This document shows positions 42,305 to 50,500 of a stretch of 60,948 bases of DNA, piece after piece; position 1 is the first letter of the stretch; every line of letters begins with the position of its first letter. Position numbers and translations under genes: made by a program. Origin of the DNA: Phaeodactylibacter sp. (GTDB lineage Bacteria; Bacteroidota; Bacteroidia; Chitinophagales; Saprospiraceae); the NCBI GenBank assembly GCA_024102975.1, contig JAGFJD010000527.1, forward strand, positions 1 through 60,948. Reading direction: 5' to 3'. The notes under the pieces were generated by a model. It was given only the letters and a program-made list of their open reading frames with translations. It had not been told where the DNA came from and searched no databases.

Positions 42305-44059
42305 TTACAACCCCAAAAACCCCCTTGGATTCTCCCGGGCGATCAGGTCGAATTCCTCCACATCCAGCTCCGCCAGGGCCTCCGCTACGAGTTGCTTGTC
42401 TGATTTGTGGTTGCGCACGACGTAGAAGTCGGTGCCGTAGAGTACCCGGCGGCGCAGCTTTTCGTTGCCAGGGTGCAACGTCTGCTTCAGGAGGGGAAAG
42501 ATTTCCTCGTTGTGCAGGATGTAGCTGATGTCGGCGTATACCTGCTCATACTGCAGCATCATGCTGCAAATGACAGAATACCAGTCGCCGAACTTCCAGA
42601 CCTGCTCCATCTTGCCAAAGGAAAGCGCCCCCTGGTGGTTGTACAGGAAATCAATGCCCTGGTCCGGTTTGCGGATGAGTTGCTGGCTGTAGGTGTAGCG
42701 GTCGAGTTCGAGGTATCGTTTCCACTGGTCTTCGCCGCCGAAATGGGCAAAGCAAATCTTCAGGTGGTTCAGGTTGTGGTCCATTGGGGTTTCGGGGCCA
42801 TGATAACCGAACAGGTCCCGGATGCGGTTGTCCCGGGCCTTGCCCACCAGTATGCGGAGCAGGGGTTCCTCCAGCAGGCAGAGGTAATTCATGGGATGGG
42901 TGAAATTGAGCTGCATCTCTTCGTTTTTCAACTCCGGCAACAGCAACGGCGCGAAGGTTCCGCGGGAAGTGACTTCCTTAAAAACCGGATGTTCGTCCCA
43001 CTCCGGTTTTTTCCTGCCGCGGTAGAAGATCGTCCCGCGAATGCAGTGGGTAGTGATGGGCAGGCTCCGGTCCGCCGCATATTTCCAGAGGGGCAGCAGT
43101 TCTTCCTCGAAGGGGTAATACCCCAGGGCCGGGTAGATTTTAAACCCGCTGAAACCGTGCCCTTCTATATATTCTTTGATGAAACACTCGCCCAGGCTGA
43201 CCCTGCCGCCCTGAAATGCATACCGGAAGAAACCGGGATCGGCCTGTATTCGCCGGGGGTCGGCAAAAACGAAGGGATACAGGACGTCTTTATAGTCTTT
43301 GTCGTTTTTGATCCTGGCCAGTTCTGCCATCTGGTCGTAATAGCGCGCACCGGGTTTCAGTTTGCCGGCTTTCATATATTCCATATCCATGGGCAGCACG
43401 ACAAAGCCCGTACCGGGCGGATATTGTGCCCGGAGTTGGGACATGATGCGGCTCTGGCGCCGGTACAGGGTAAAGCGGCACAGCAAAATATACCGCTCGA
43501 TCAGGGAAATGGTCATCTTGCCGGGCAACAGTTGCAGGAAACCCCAAACCCGCTTCATGATGAAGAGGATGAAATTGCGGCCTACCCGGATGAAAAGCAC
43601 AACTACGGCCACCAGCGATATTTTCAGGGCAGGGCTGGCGATGGGAAAAAGCACGTTCCATTTTTCCAGCCGCTCCCGCAGGTAAACGATCCAGTGGTTG
43701 GTTATGGAGTCGTCCGGCTTGACCAGCAGGGCGATCCAGTCGTACAGGATATAAAACACGTGGAGTACGGCCAGGGCAACAATGGCCCAGCGCAGCAGGC
43801 TCAGCCACCGCGCCCGGTTGATCCGGATGGCGGCCCTGTAACGGGCCCTGCGCAGCCAACGGTAAGCGGTGGAAAAACGAACCCTGCCATCCCACCGGTT
43901 CCAGGCTTTGACCGCCCACAGGATCAGGGGCAGGTAGAACAACAAATAGAACGGCCACCATACGAAGGTCTTGGCCAGGTAGGGCGGCACATGGTCTCCG
44001 GTGAAGATGTGCGTATGGCAATTGATAATGGGGGGGCGCGGTTTGGTTTCCTTTTCCAT
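42305..44059 (-). CDS. amidohydrolase with internal membrane segments
   Basis: A 584-residue metal-dependent hydrolase (amidohydrolase, PF04909-like) of unusual build. The first metal motif HTH (residues 15-17, IINCHTHIFTG) is followed by an insertion of about 190 residues with three likely membrane helices (33-51, 87-112 and 143-168). The barrel then resumes: TGFVVLPMDMEYMK; GHGFSGFKIYPALGYYP with Lys307; LPITTHCIRG (His338); LKICFAHFGGE; and, near the end, YGTDFYVV, whose Asp would complete the metal site. The start is ATG 44059; the longer open frame to 45040 runs through the divergent DUF1080 gene and is spurious. The reaction is unknown. Placement suggests an inner-membrane enzyme with the active site on one face. 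Confidence 0.82.
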   Translation of the reverse strand: MEKETKPRPPIINCHTHIFTGDHVPPYLAKTFVWWPFYLLFYLPLILWAVKAWNRWDGRVRFSTAYRWLRRARYRAAIRINRARWLSLLRWAIVALAVLHVFYILYDWIALLVKPDDSITNHWIVYLRERLEKWNVLFPIASPALKISLVAVVVLFIRVGRNFILFIMKRVWGFLQLLPGKMTISLIERYILLCRFTLYRRQSRIMSQLRAQYPPGTGFVVLPMDMEYMKAGKLKPGARYYDQMAELARIKNDKDYKDVLYPFVFADPRRIQADPGFFRYAFQGGRVSLGECFIKEYIEGHGFSGFKIYPALGYYPFEEELLPLWKYAADRSLPITTHCIRGTIFYRGRKKPEWDEHPVFKEVTSRGTFAPLLLPELKNEEMQLNFTHPMNYLCLLEEPLLRILVGKARDNRIRDLFGYHGPETPMDHNLNHLKICFAHFGGEDQWKRYLELDRYTYSQQLIRKPDQGIDFLYNHQGALSFGKMEQVWKFGDWYSVICSMMLQYEQVYADISYILHNEEIFPLLKQTLHPGNEKLRRRVLYGTDFYVVRNHKSDKQLVAEALAELDVEEFDLIARENPRGFLGL

Positions 44060-44126
44060 GTGGTAGGGATTTAACGTCCCGGGATCAAACCTAAAGGTAA
44101 GCAATATATCCTTCCGGGGAAATAGG

Positions 44127-44157
44127 GGCCAATTGATCATATTTCCGGATATTGGCC
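44127..44157. promoter_or_regulatory. inverted repeat between divergent genes
   Basis: GGCCAAT (44127-44133) and ATTGGCC (44151-44157) are perfect inverted copies 17 bases apart in the 114-base spacer between the amidohydrolase and DUF1080 genes. It could be an operator; there is no T-run for a terminator. Confidence 0.3.
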
Positions 44158-44173
44158 TAAAACTCGACCGACT

Positions 44174-44980
44174 ATGAAATGGACCAACCTGATCTTTGCA
44201 GTTATTCTTTTTTCGACATCCCTTGCCGCACAGGAGATCGACCCTAAACTTACGGAAGTGTGGGAACCGGTACCGGAAAAAGTCACTCCGGGCATCTTCC
44301 CGTCCAACCCGCCTTCCGACGCCATCATCCTGTTCGACGGCACGGACCTGTCCCAGTGGCGCAAACCGGTGATCGGTTATGGCGGCAGCATGGCTGAGAT
44401 CGAGGCGCTGGCCAAAAAGCGGGCCGCCATGAAGGAGTACGAAGAGAAAGAGGCCGACTGGGAGATCAAAGACGGCGCCCTGATCGTCGTGCCGGGCAAC
44501 GGCCACATCGAGACCCGAAAGGCCTTCGGAGACATACAGCTGCATATCGAGTGGCTTTCCCCGGCAGACCCCGGCAAGGAAGGCCAGGGATACAGCAACA
44601 GCGGCATTTTCCTGATGGGGCACTACGAGATCCAGGTGCTCAACTCCTACGAAAATCCGACCTATCCCAACGGCCAGGCCGGCGCGCTGTACAAGCAGTC
44701 GATGCCGCTGGTCAACGCCTGCCGCCCGCCCGGGGAGTGGCAGTCCTACGACATTATCTTCATGGCGCCGAAATTTGCTGAAGATGGGTCTCTGATCAGG
44801 CCGGCAACCGTCACCGCCTTTCACAACGGCGTGCTGATCCAGAACCACTACGAACTGAAAGGGCCGTGCATCTACCGCGGGGAGCCTTACTACGTGCCCC
44901 ATCCCGAAAAGCTGCCCCTGATCCTTCAGGACCACAGCGACCGGGTGCGCTTCCGCAATATCTGGGTGCGGGAACTCTGA
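44174..44980 (+). CDS. DUF1080 (3-keto-disaccharide hydrolase-type) exported protein
   Basis: A 268-residue exported protein with signal peptide KWTNLIFAVILFSTSLAAQ. The DUF1080 domain carries DAIILFDGTDLSQWRKP, ADWEIKDGALIVVPGNGHIE, FGDIQLHIEWLSP, GYSNSGIFLMGHYEIQVL and, at the end, PLILQDHSDRVRFRNIWVRE. It lacks the lipobox found in the 39463 paralogue, so it should be soluble in the periplasm. It has a longer insert after the FDGTDLSQW motif (GGSMAEIEALAKKRA). Expected action is hydrolysis of 3-keto-glycosides made by a Gfo/Idh/MocA enzyme such as that at 37968; the exact substrate is unknown. Divergent from the amidohydrolase gene. Confidence 0.88.
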   Translation: MKWTNLIFAVILFSTSLAAQEIDPKLTEVWEPVPEKVTPGIFPSNPPSDAIILFDGTDLSQWRKPVIGYGGSMAEIEALAKKRAAMKEYEEKEADWEIKDGALIVVPGNGHIETRKAFGDIQLHIEWLSPADPGKEGQGYSNSGIFLMGHYEIQVLNSYENPTYPNGQAGALYKQSMPLVNACRPPGEWQSYDIIFMAPKFAEDGSLIRPATVTAFHNGVLIQNHYELKGPCIYRGEPYYVPHPEKLPLILQDHSDRVRFRNIWVREL

Positions 44981-45007
44981 CTGGGCATTGGACGGTCTGG
45001 TGTTGAA

Positions 45008-45172
45008 GGCGGAAGGCGGAAGGCGGAAATCGGAAGGCATGCGTATTGCACCCCTTTCCGACTTCCGACTTCCACCTTCGCACTTCCGGCTTAAAATGCC
45101 GTTTTGCGCCCATTTCCGACCCCGAAAAAATCGGGGCAGGCTTTCCGCCTTCGCTCTTCCGACTTAAATCCA
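45008..45172 (+). repeat. period-7 arrays, inverted (GGCGGAA / TTCCGAC family)
   Basis: Left array: GGCGGAA three times, then ATCGGAA. Right arrays: TTCCGAC twice, TTCCACC, TTCGCAC, TTCCGGC (about 45055-45091) and TTCCGCC, TTCGCTC, TTCCGAC (about 45143-45165). They fill the space between the convergent DUF1080 and cupin genes and could act as a two-way 3'-end hairpin. Confidence 0.7.
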
Positions 45173-45184
45173 AAGTCCGGAGTT

Positions 45185-45667
45185 CTAAGCCGCAGCCCCC
45201 CATTCCAAACCCCGGCTATCCGGCGGCATGACTTTTGATGTATAATTTCCGGGGGCATAAAGATGCATCGACACTGCCGGCTGTGGGAATGGGTTTTCCA
45301 CAATATGGTAGGCGATTTCGTCGTGGATATAAGCCAAATCTCCCGGCTCGTAATGGTGTTTTCCGATAATTTGCTCCGGGAAAATGGGATCAAACCGGGT
45401 TTCCAGCAAGGCTCCGGATAGCAGCTTCATCAGCCCCCCTCCTTCCGGATGGCCGTGTTTTTTGCTTTTTTGGAAGCCGTCCCAACCGATCAGGATGAGC
45501 CGGAAACGTTCATCCTGGTGAAGAACGGCCGTATTCAGCCCGGAGGAAAGATAGCCTTTCCAGTCCTGGCCATGGTAGTTTTCAAAAAGAGGATACAAAG
45601 GGAGGACATTTTCAAAATCCTGAACCTGCTCCTTCATTTTTTGGATCAATTGAGGTATTGTTTTCAT
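45185..45667 (-). CDS. cysteine dioxygenase type I-like cupin
   Basis: A 160-residue cupin. The iron-ligand pattern of cysteine dioxygenase is present: HGHPEGG (His71, His73) and AYHIVENP (His121), with the usual ending VSMHLYAPG. The enzyme converts cysteine to cysteine sulfinate with oxygen. It is shorter than the roughly 200-residue mammalian type, as bacterial members are. The start is ATG 45667 (MKTIPQLIQKM); the open frame upstream to 45805 translates palindromic repeat DNA. It lies downstream of gntP on the same strand. A related thiol dioxygenase with another substrate cannot be excluded. Confidence 0.8.
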   Translation of the reverse strand: MKTIPQLIQKMKEQVQDFENVLPLYPLFENYHGQDWKGYLSSGLNTAVLHQDERFRLILIGWDGFQKSKKHGHPEGGGLMKLLSGALLETRFDPIFPEQIIGKHHYEPGDLAYIHDEIAYHIVENPFPQPAVSMHLYAPGNYTSKVMPPDSRGLEWGAAA

Positions 45668-45758
45668 TTCCAGCACTTTTGGTTGCTTCAAAAGTGCAGG
45701 TTCCGGGCCGGAAAGAAAAACGCAGTTGATTGGATGCCCGGAGGTAATGAGTGTTTGG

Positions 45759-45824
45759 CCGGACGGGCCACTTTTAAGTGGCGCGTTACAATATATACGG
45801 GCCACTTAAAAGTGGCCCGTCCGG
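45759..45824. repeat. 24-bp perfect inverted repeat abutting the gntP stop
   Basis: CCGGACGGGCCACTTTTAAG (start of the left arm, 45759-45782) and its complement (45801-45824) flank an 18-base centre. Each arm contains its own palindrome, GCCACTT/AAGTGGC. The right arm ends exactly where the gntP stop codon begins. Related units lie at 56784-56889. Confidence 0.75.
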
Positions 45825-47159
45825 TTACAGGATCAAAGAGGCGACAAATACCAGGAAAGCTGCGAACGTACCCACGATGGCGGCACCCACGCTATACAAC
45901 CTGTATCCCGTTTTGATATCCATCCCCGTCAGTTGGGTGACTACCCAGAAACCGCTGTCGTTGGCGTGGGGCACAACGGCTGCCCCTGCGCCGATGGCTA
46001 CGACCAGCAGAGCCTTCTGCATCTCGGAGTCAAAGCCGAGGGTGGCGGCCATAGGAGCGAGGATGGAGGCGGTAGTGATCAGGGCCACTGTTGAAGACCC
46101 CTGGGCCGTCTTGATGGCGGCAGTCAGGATGAAGGGCAGCCAGATGCCCAGGCTCGCTCCGGACAATGCGTTGGTCATCACTTCGGCAATCCCCGAATTC
46201 TGCAGGACGGCGCCGAAGATGCCTCCGGCCCCCGTGACCAGTATAATGATGGAAGCGTCGACCAGTGCCTTGCCTACCCAGCCGGTGGTGGACAGGACGG
46301 ACCGGTCGAACTTTTTGGGCAGCGTAAAGGCCAGCAACATGCCGATGGCCAGCGCAATAACCGGAGTGCCGATGAAAGACAACAGCTGGACAAACCAGGG
46401 GCCTGCCTCGCCTTCTTCCAGATTGAATTCCACAACCGACTTCCCGACGATGAGCAAGATAGGAACCAGGATAGGCAAAAACGACTTCACCGCGCCGGGA
46501 GCATGCCGGATTTTTTCTTCCACCTCCGCTTCCGTCAGGTCCGGATTGGGGTCGATGTAGGTTTTGGCAGCCACCTGTTTGGAATAAACAATGGCCACAA
46601 TCAGGGATATGGCGCTGACGATAAGCCCCAGCAACATGACCAGCCCGACGTCGGCGCCGATAATGCCCACCGCTGCGATCGGCCCCGGCGTCGGAGGCAC
46701 CATCACGTGCGTGAGCATCAGCCCCAGGATCAGGGCAACTCCGGTGCCGGCGATCGACAACCCGGCCTTTTTGCTCAGGCTTTTGTTTAAAGGGTTCAGG
46801 ATGATGAACCCGCTGTCGGCAAAAACGGGGATGGAAACGATATAACCAATGATGCCCATAGCCTCATGAACCCGGTTGCGCCCGATTACCCTCAACACGG
46901 CCTCGGCGAGCTTGAAGGCGCCGCCCGAATGTTCCAGGAAGGCCCCGATGATCACCCCCAGGACGATCACCATGCCGATCTTACCCAGCGTGCCGCCGAA
47001 GCCGTCGTTGATCGACTGCACCAGAAGGGGAAGTTCCATGCCGGACAACAGGCCGTACCCCAGAGCGGCAAACAAAAGGGCAAGGAAAGGGTGGACGTTG
47101 TAACGGGCAGTCAGCACGACGATCAGCACGACGGAGAGCAGCAATAAGGCGATGATCAT
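45825..47159 (-). CDS. GntP-family permease
   Basis: A 444-residue inner-membrane transporter of the GntP (gluconate:H+ symporter) family with about 12-13 helices. It starts IIALLLLSVVLIVVLTARYN and has the family-typical SINDGFGGTLGKIGMVIVLG, LLTHVMVPPTPGPIAAVGII, GAGGIFGAVLQNSGIAE and PHANDSGFWVVTQLTGMD; the Gly-Gly and VPPTPGP motifs are hallmarks. Substrates of the family are gluconate or related sugar acids such as glycerate; the exact one is not readable. The protein could import sugar acids released by the nearby oxidoreductase/DUF1080 genes. The stop TAA overlaps the start of a repeat element. Confidence 0.92.
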   Translation of the reverse strand: MIIALLLLSVVLIVVLTARYNVHPFLALLFAALGYGLLSGMELPLLVQSINDGFGGTLGKIGMVIVLGVIIGAFLEHSGGAFKLAEAVLRVIGRNRVHEAMGIIGYIVSIPVFADSGFIILNPLNKSLSKKAGLSIAGTGVALILGLMLTHVMVPPTPGPIAAVGIIGADVGLVMLLGLIVSAISLIVAIVYSKQVAAKTYIDPNPDLTEAEVEEKIRHAPGAVKSFLPILVPILLIVGKSVVEFNLEEGEAGPWFVQLLSFIGTPVIALAIGMLLAFTLPKKFDRSVLSTTGWVGKALVDASIIILVTGAGGIFGAVLQNSGIAEVMTNALSGASLGIWLPFILTAAIKTAQGSSTVALITTASILAPMAATLGFDSEMQKALLVVAIGAGAAVVPHANDSGFWVVTQLTGMDIKTGYRLYSVGAAIVGTFAAFLVFVASLIL

Positions 47160-47238
47160 ATGGGCGTATTTTGATAATAAGCTGGTCTTTTCATCAGTGA
47201 AGATTCCGTAATTTACAGTGAGGCAAATAAAACCTCAA

Positions 47239-47304
47239 TGTAACAATAATCCACCACTTTGGAACAATGGTCCACGCAGCGCCCTTCTTTTTCCCCGACC
47301 TTTG
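47239..47304 (+). promoter_or_regulatory. 21-bp direct repeats with -7 box (second copy of operator layout)
   Basis: TGTAACAATAATCCAC at 47239 and TGGAACAATGGTCCAC at 47260 are 21 bases apart. The -7-like GACCTTTG begins at 47297, 37 bases after the start of repeat 2. Compare 10066-10132, where that distance is 38. Confidence 0.5.
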
Positions 47305-47310
47305 TACGGA

Positions 47311-47487
47311 CAGTTGAACGAAACTGCGACAAGCTTAAAAGCCCATAAGTATCCTAATTTGTGTTAATTATCTTCCCGGGCCATGACGGGTGAACTTATC
47401 CCGAGTTACCCCACCAGCCCGGAATCCCGGACATATCCCAAATACGGACGGAGGAACCCGCAACCTGGATTCCTCCGTTTTTTTTTG
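47311..47487 (+). ncRNA. candidate small RNA
   Basis: A short plus-strand unit between the operator/-7 region and a strong terminator. Its only notable open frame (ATG near 47384) runs through the terminator and is not credible. Local pairings such as CGGG with CCCG near 47388-47405 suggest structure. No family recognised. Confidence 0.35.
47448..47487 (+). terminator. Rho-independent terminator
   Basis: ACGGAGGAA and TTCCTCCGT form a perfect 9-bp stem around a 13-base loop, followed by nine T. Confidence 0.85.
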
Positions 47488-47585
47488 CCGCCAGGACACT
47501 AATGCACTAAGGCGGCCGCTATCTCTTACCCTCAGCCTCAGCGGTTCAAAACTTGTGGGCGGACACACATTTTTGAACAACCTCC

Positions 47586-50500
47586 CTAAATTTCCCTCGG
47601 CGCGCTGACTTCCACCCACCGCCCCGGGGCCCGGGCGTTGATGCTGTGGTCGTACATGGCCTCGCAGGAAACCGCCGGCAGGTAGAACCGCCCCTGGTAG
47701 GCGGCATTGAGCTGGACCCGGTAGGTTTCCGACTGCCGTTCCGCCAGGCCGAAGAAGGTATTCACCCGGTCGTCCCGGATGTCCTGGTAGTCGGGGCGGG
47801 CGGCCTGCGGGAAGGCCTCTATATTGTCCATGCGGGTGTTGATGATCTCCCATCCGGACGGAAAAACCTGGCTGAGCGCCAGTTCATCGTACCGCAGGGG
47901 GCGGCTTCCGGGGTGCGTGACGCGCACCTCGGCGATGAAGTCCGTGCCCTGCGGCAAAGCTGCGGGGTCAATGGCCGCTCCCCGCATATCCTTATAGGCC
48001 ACCTCGATCCGCAGGTCGTTGGCGCTGGCGGTTTCGGCGCCGGCCAGGGGCTGCCCGGTACGGATAACCCGGGCAAAAAGGGTACCCTGGCTGGTGTTTT
48101 TCACCATTACCTTCCGTTGCGACTGGCCCTCCAGCGGTATTTGTATCTGCATGACCGGCTGGTTGGAACCCGCGTTGACGGCCTTGCCGTCCTGCACCTG
48201 ATAGGCGAAGGACAGGTTGCTTTTCGCGCCGCCCTTGCCGACGTACTTGCCGATGGCCAGCAGAGAGAAGGAGATTTCCTGGGTACTGCACCACCGGTTG
48301 CTGCTCAGCTCGTCGGAGATGTATTTCACCAGGATGGCCGCTTTCTCCCTTTCGCCTAAGAGCACGAGGGTTTCCAGGATCATCGCCCGGTCGCGCAGGG
48401 CCGAGCCGTAGGTGTAGGAAAGTTCCTGATACTGCGGCACGCTGGTGCCCAGCTTGCCGGCGATGGCTTTGGCGGCCTCTGGTTTGCCTGCCGCTGCGTA
48501 GGCCGCCGCCAGCGTCCAGCTGGCCTGCAGGGTAAGGCCTTTGTATTCCCGCAGGCGGTTCATGGCGGCCATATCCGGCTCTTTGGCCAAAGCCAGGGTA
48601 TACAGGCGGTAAGCCTGCATCAGCTCGTAGTTGTTGCGGGAGTAGAAGCCGAGTTCTTCCATTTTGGGATCCCACATCCGGGCTACCTTTTTCTGGAACT
48701 GCGTCCATTTTTCCAGCATGCTGGGGGGAATGGCATACCCTAATGCTTTGGCTTCCAGCAGGAAGTGGCCGGCATAGGAGGTGGCCCAATGGTCCGGCGT
48801 GTTTCCTCCCGGCCAGTAGGCGAAACCGCCCTGGCCCACCTGGAACTGCTTCAGCCGGCCGATCGTGGCGTTGATGTTGCGGGGTATCCGCTCCTGCTGG
48901 GTTTTGTCCAGTTCCATTAACTGGTTGACGTAGAGCTGTGGGAAGCCGCCGGACAACGTTTGCTCCAGGCAGCCGTAGGGGTAGCGAAGCAGATACCCGA
49001 GCCGTTCGCCCAGGTTTATCGGCGGAATGCTGGAGACTTCCAGGATGGCCTCGTTGGTGCCGCGCATGCCAGCCGGCGTAAAGGTGAAAGTATGGGACTG
49101 CCCCCCGTCGAGCGCTTTGCTGTCCACATCAGTGATGTAGGGGTTCGGGTTGCGCACCTGTATCTCTATCTCCTGTTTGGCGTTCTGGCCGTCGCCACTG
49201 CCGGTGATGATGAAGCGGGCCACGCCCACCCCCTCGCCTACCTCGATGGGAAAGCTCACCAGTTGGTCGCCCGGCCGGGAGAACTTCACCGGGCGGGTGC
49301 TCTCCCCGACCTTTATCAGGCCGCTCTTTTCTTCCACGCGGATGGTGGCGCTGCGCACCTTATTGTCCATGGCAAATACGCTGACCGGCAGCTCCAGCTG
49401 CTCTCCGGGGCTGAGCACCCGGGGCAGGGTAGCCAGGACCATAAGCGGTTGCCGGACCGGCACTGTTTTCTCGGCGCTCCCGTAAGCGCCCTGGTTGGCC
49501 GCCACTACCATAGCGCGCACAGCGCCCACATAATTTGGCATCCGAATCTCGTGTTTGGCCGTTTTCCCCTTCTTCAGCTGGAAGGGGCCGAGGTGCATCA
49601 CCACCGGCTTGAAACGGTTGGCGCGATCTTCCTGGGCACCCCGGCGGATTTCGCCGTCGCCGCCGATGCTCAGGAGGCGCTCCAGCTCGGCGCCGTAGGC
49701 GCCAAGCACCTGGTCGTATACGTCCCAGGTCCGTACGCCCAGGGCCTCCTTGGCGTAGAAAGCATCCCAGGGGTTGGGCGTTTTGAAGCGGGTCAGGCCC
49801 AGCAGGCCTTCGTCGACGATGGCCAGGGTATAGGCCATCGGCTGGCCCGTCGTCTCCGAGACCTCCACTGTGAAAGCTTGTTCCGGCTTCAGTTCCTCTG
49901 CTATTTTTAGTTTCGGCGCCAGGCGGGTGGCAGGGTCTTCGACGCCGATAGGGATGACCCCGTACATCCGGATCGGCAGGTCATTCTTGACCTGCGCATG
50001 GGGCTGTATCATCGCCACATGGGCGTAGGCCGTTGGCGCCATTTCCGGTTTGGCCTGGAAGGTAAAGGTATTTTCTCCTTGCTTCGACTCCGCCCAGAAG
50101 GATTCCAGGACCCTGGTGCCGTTCTCCACCGTGATCAGCACTTTGCCGGCTTCCCCTTCGGGCAGGGTCAGTTTGACCTGCTCGCCGACATTGTATTTGG
50201 GTTTGTCCGAAGTAAAAGCGATCATAGCCGCAGCCTGCCGGTAGGCGTTGCCCTCTTCCCCGTACCAGGGATAGCCGGCATAGAAGAAGTCGCCCGTGCA
50301 ATGGCCGGTTTCCGTATCACAGACCCGCACCAGGTAACGCCCCCATTCTTCCGGGGTGATGCTCCATTCAGCTTCTCCTTTGTTGTTCGTCGCCACCTCT
50401 TCCCGCGCCTGAGCGTCGTAGTGGGAGCTGCTGTTGAAGCGGGAAACGTTGTCATACCCGCTGTCCCACCACCAGCGCCATTCCAGCCGGTAGAGGCCGA

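Larger units (their letters stand above)
47160..47585. other. 426-base spacer with operator-like repeats and small-RNA candidate
   Basis: No protein gene is supported. On the plus strand it holds a 21-bp direct-repeat pair (47239-47275), a weak -7 box (47297-47304), about 140 bases of sequence with local hairpins, and a strong terminator (47448-47487). A short period-10 tract and a GCCGCC/GGCGGC hairpin (47488-47517) follow. Confidence 0.6.

Noticed and set aside
44060..45040. Long N-terminal extension of the amidohydrolase reading frame
   Set aside because: It runs antisense through the well-supported DUF1080 gene at 44174-44980 and has no family sequence; the protein starts at 44059 just before the HTH metal motif.
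45668..45805. 46-residue N-terminal extension of the cysteine-dioxygenase-like protein
   Set aside because: The extension translates the 24-bp inverted repeat and adjoining spacer; the cupin starts at 45667.
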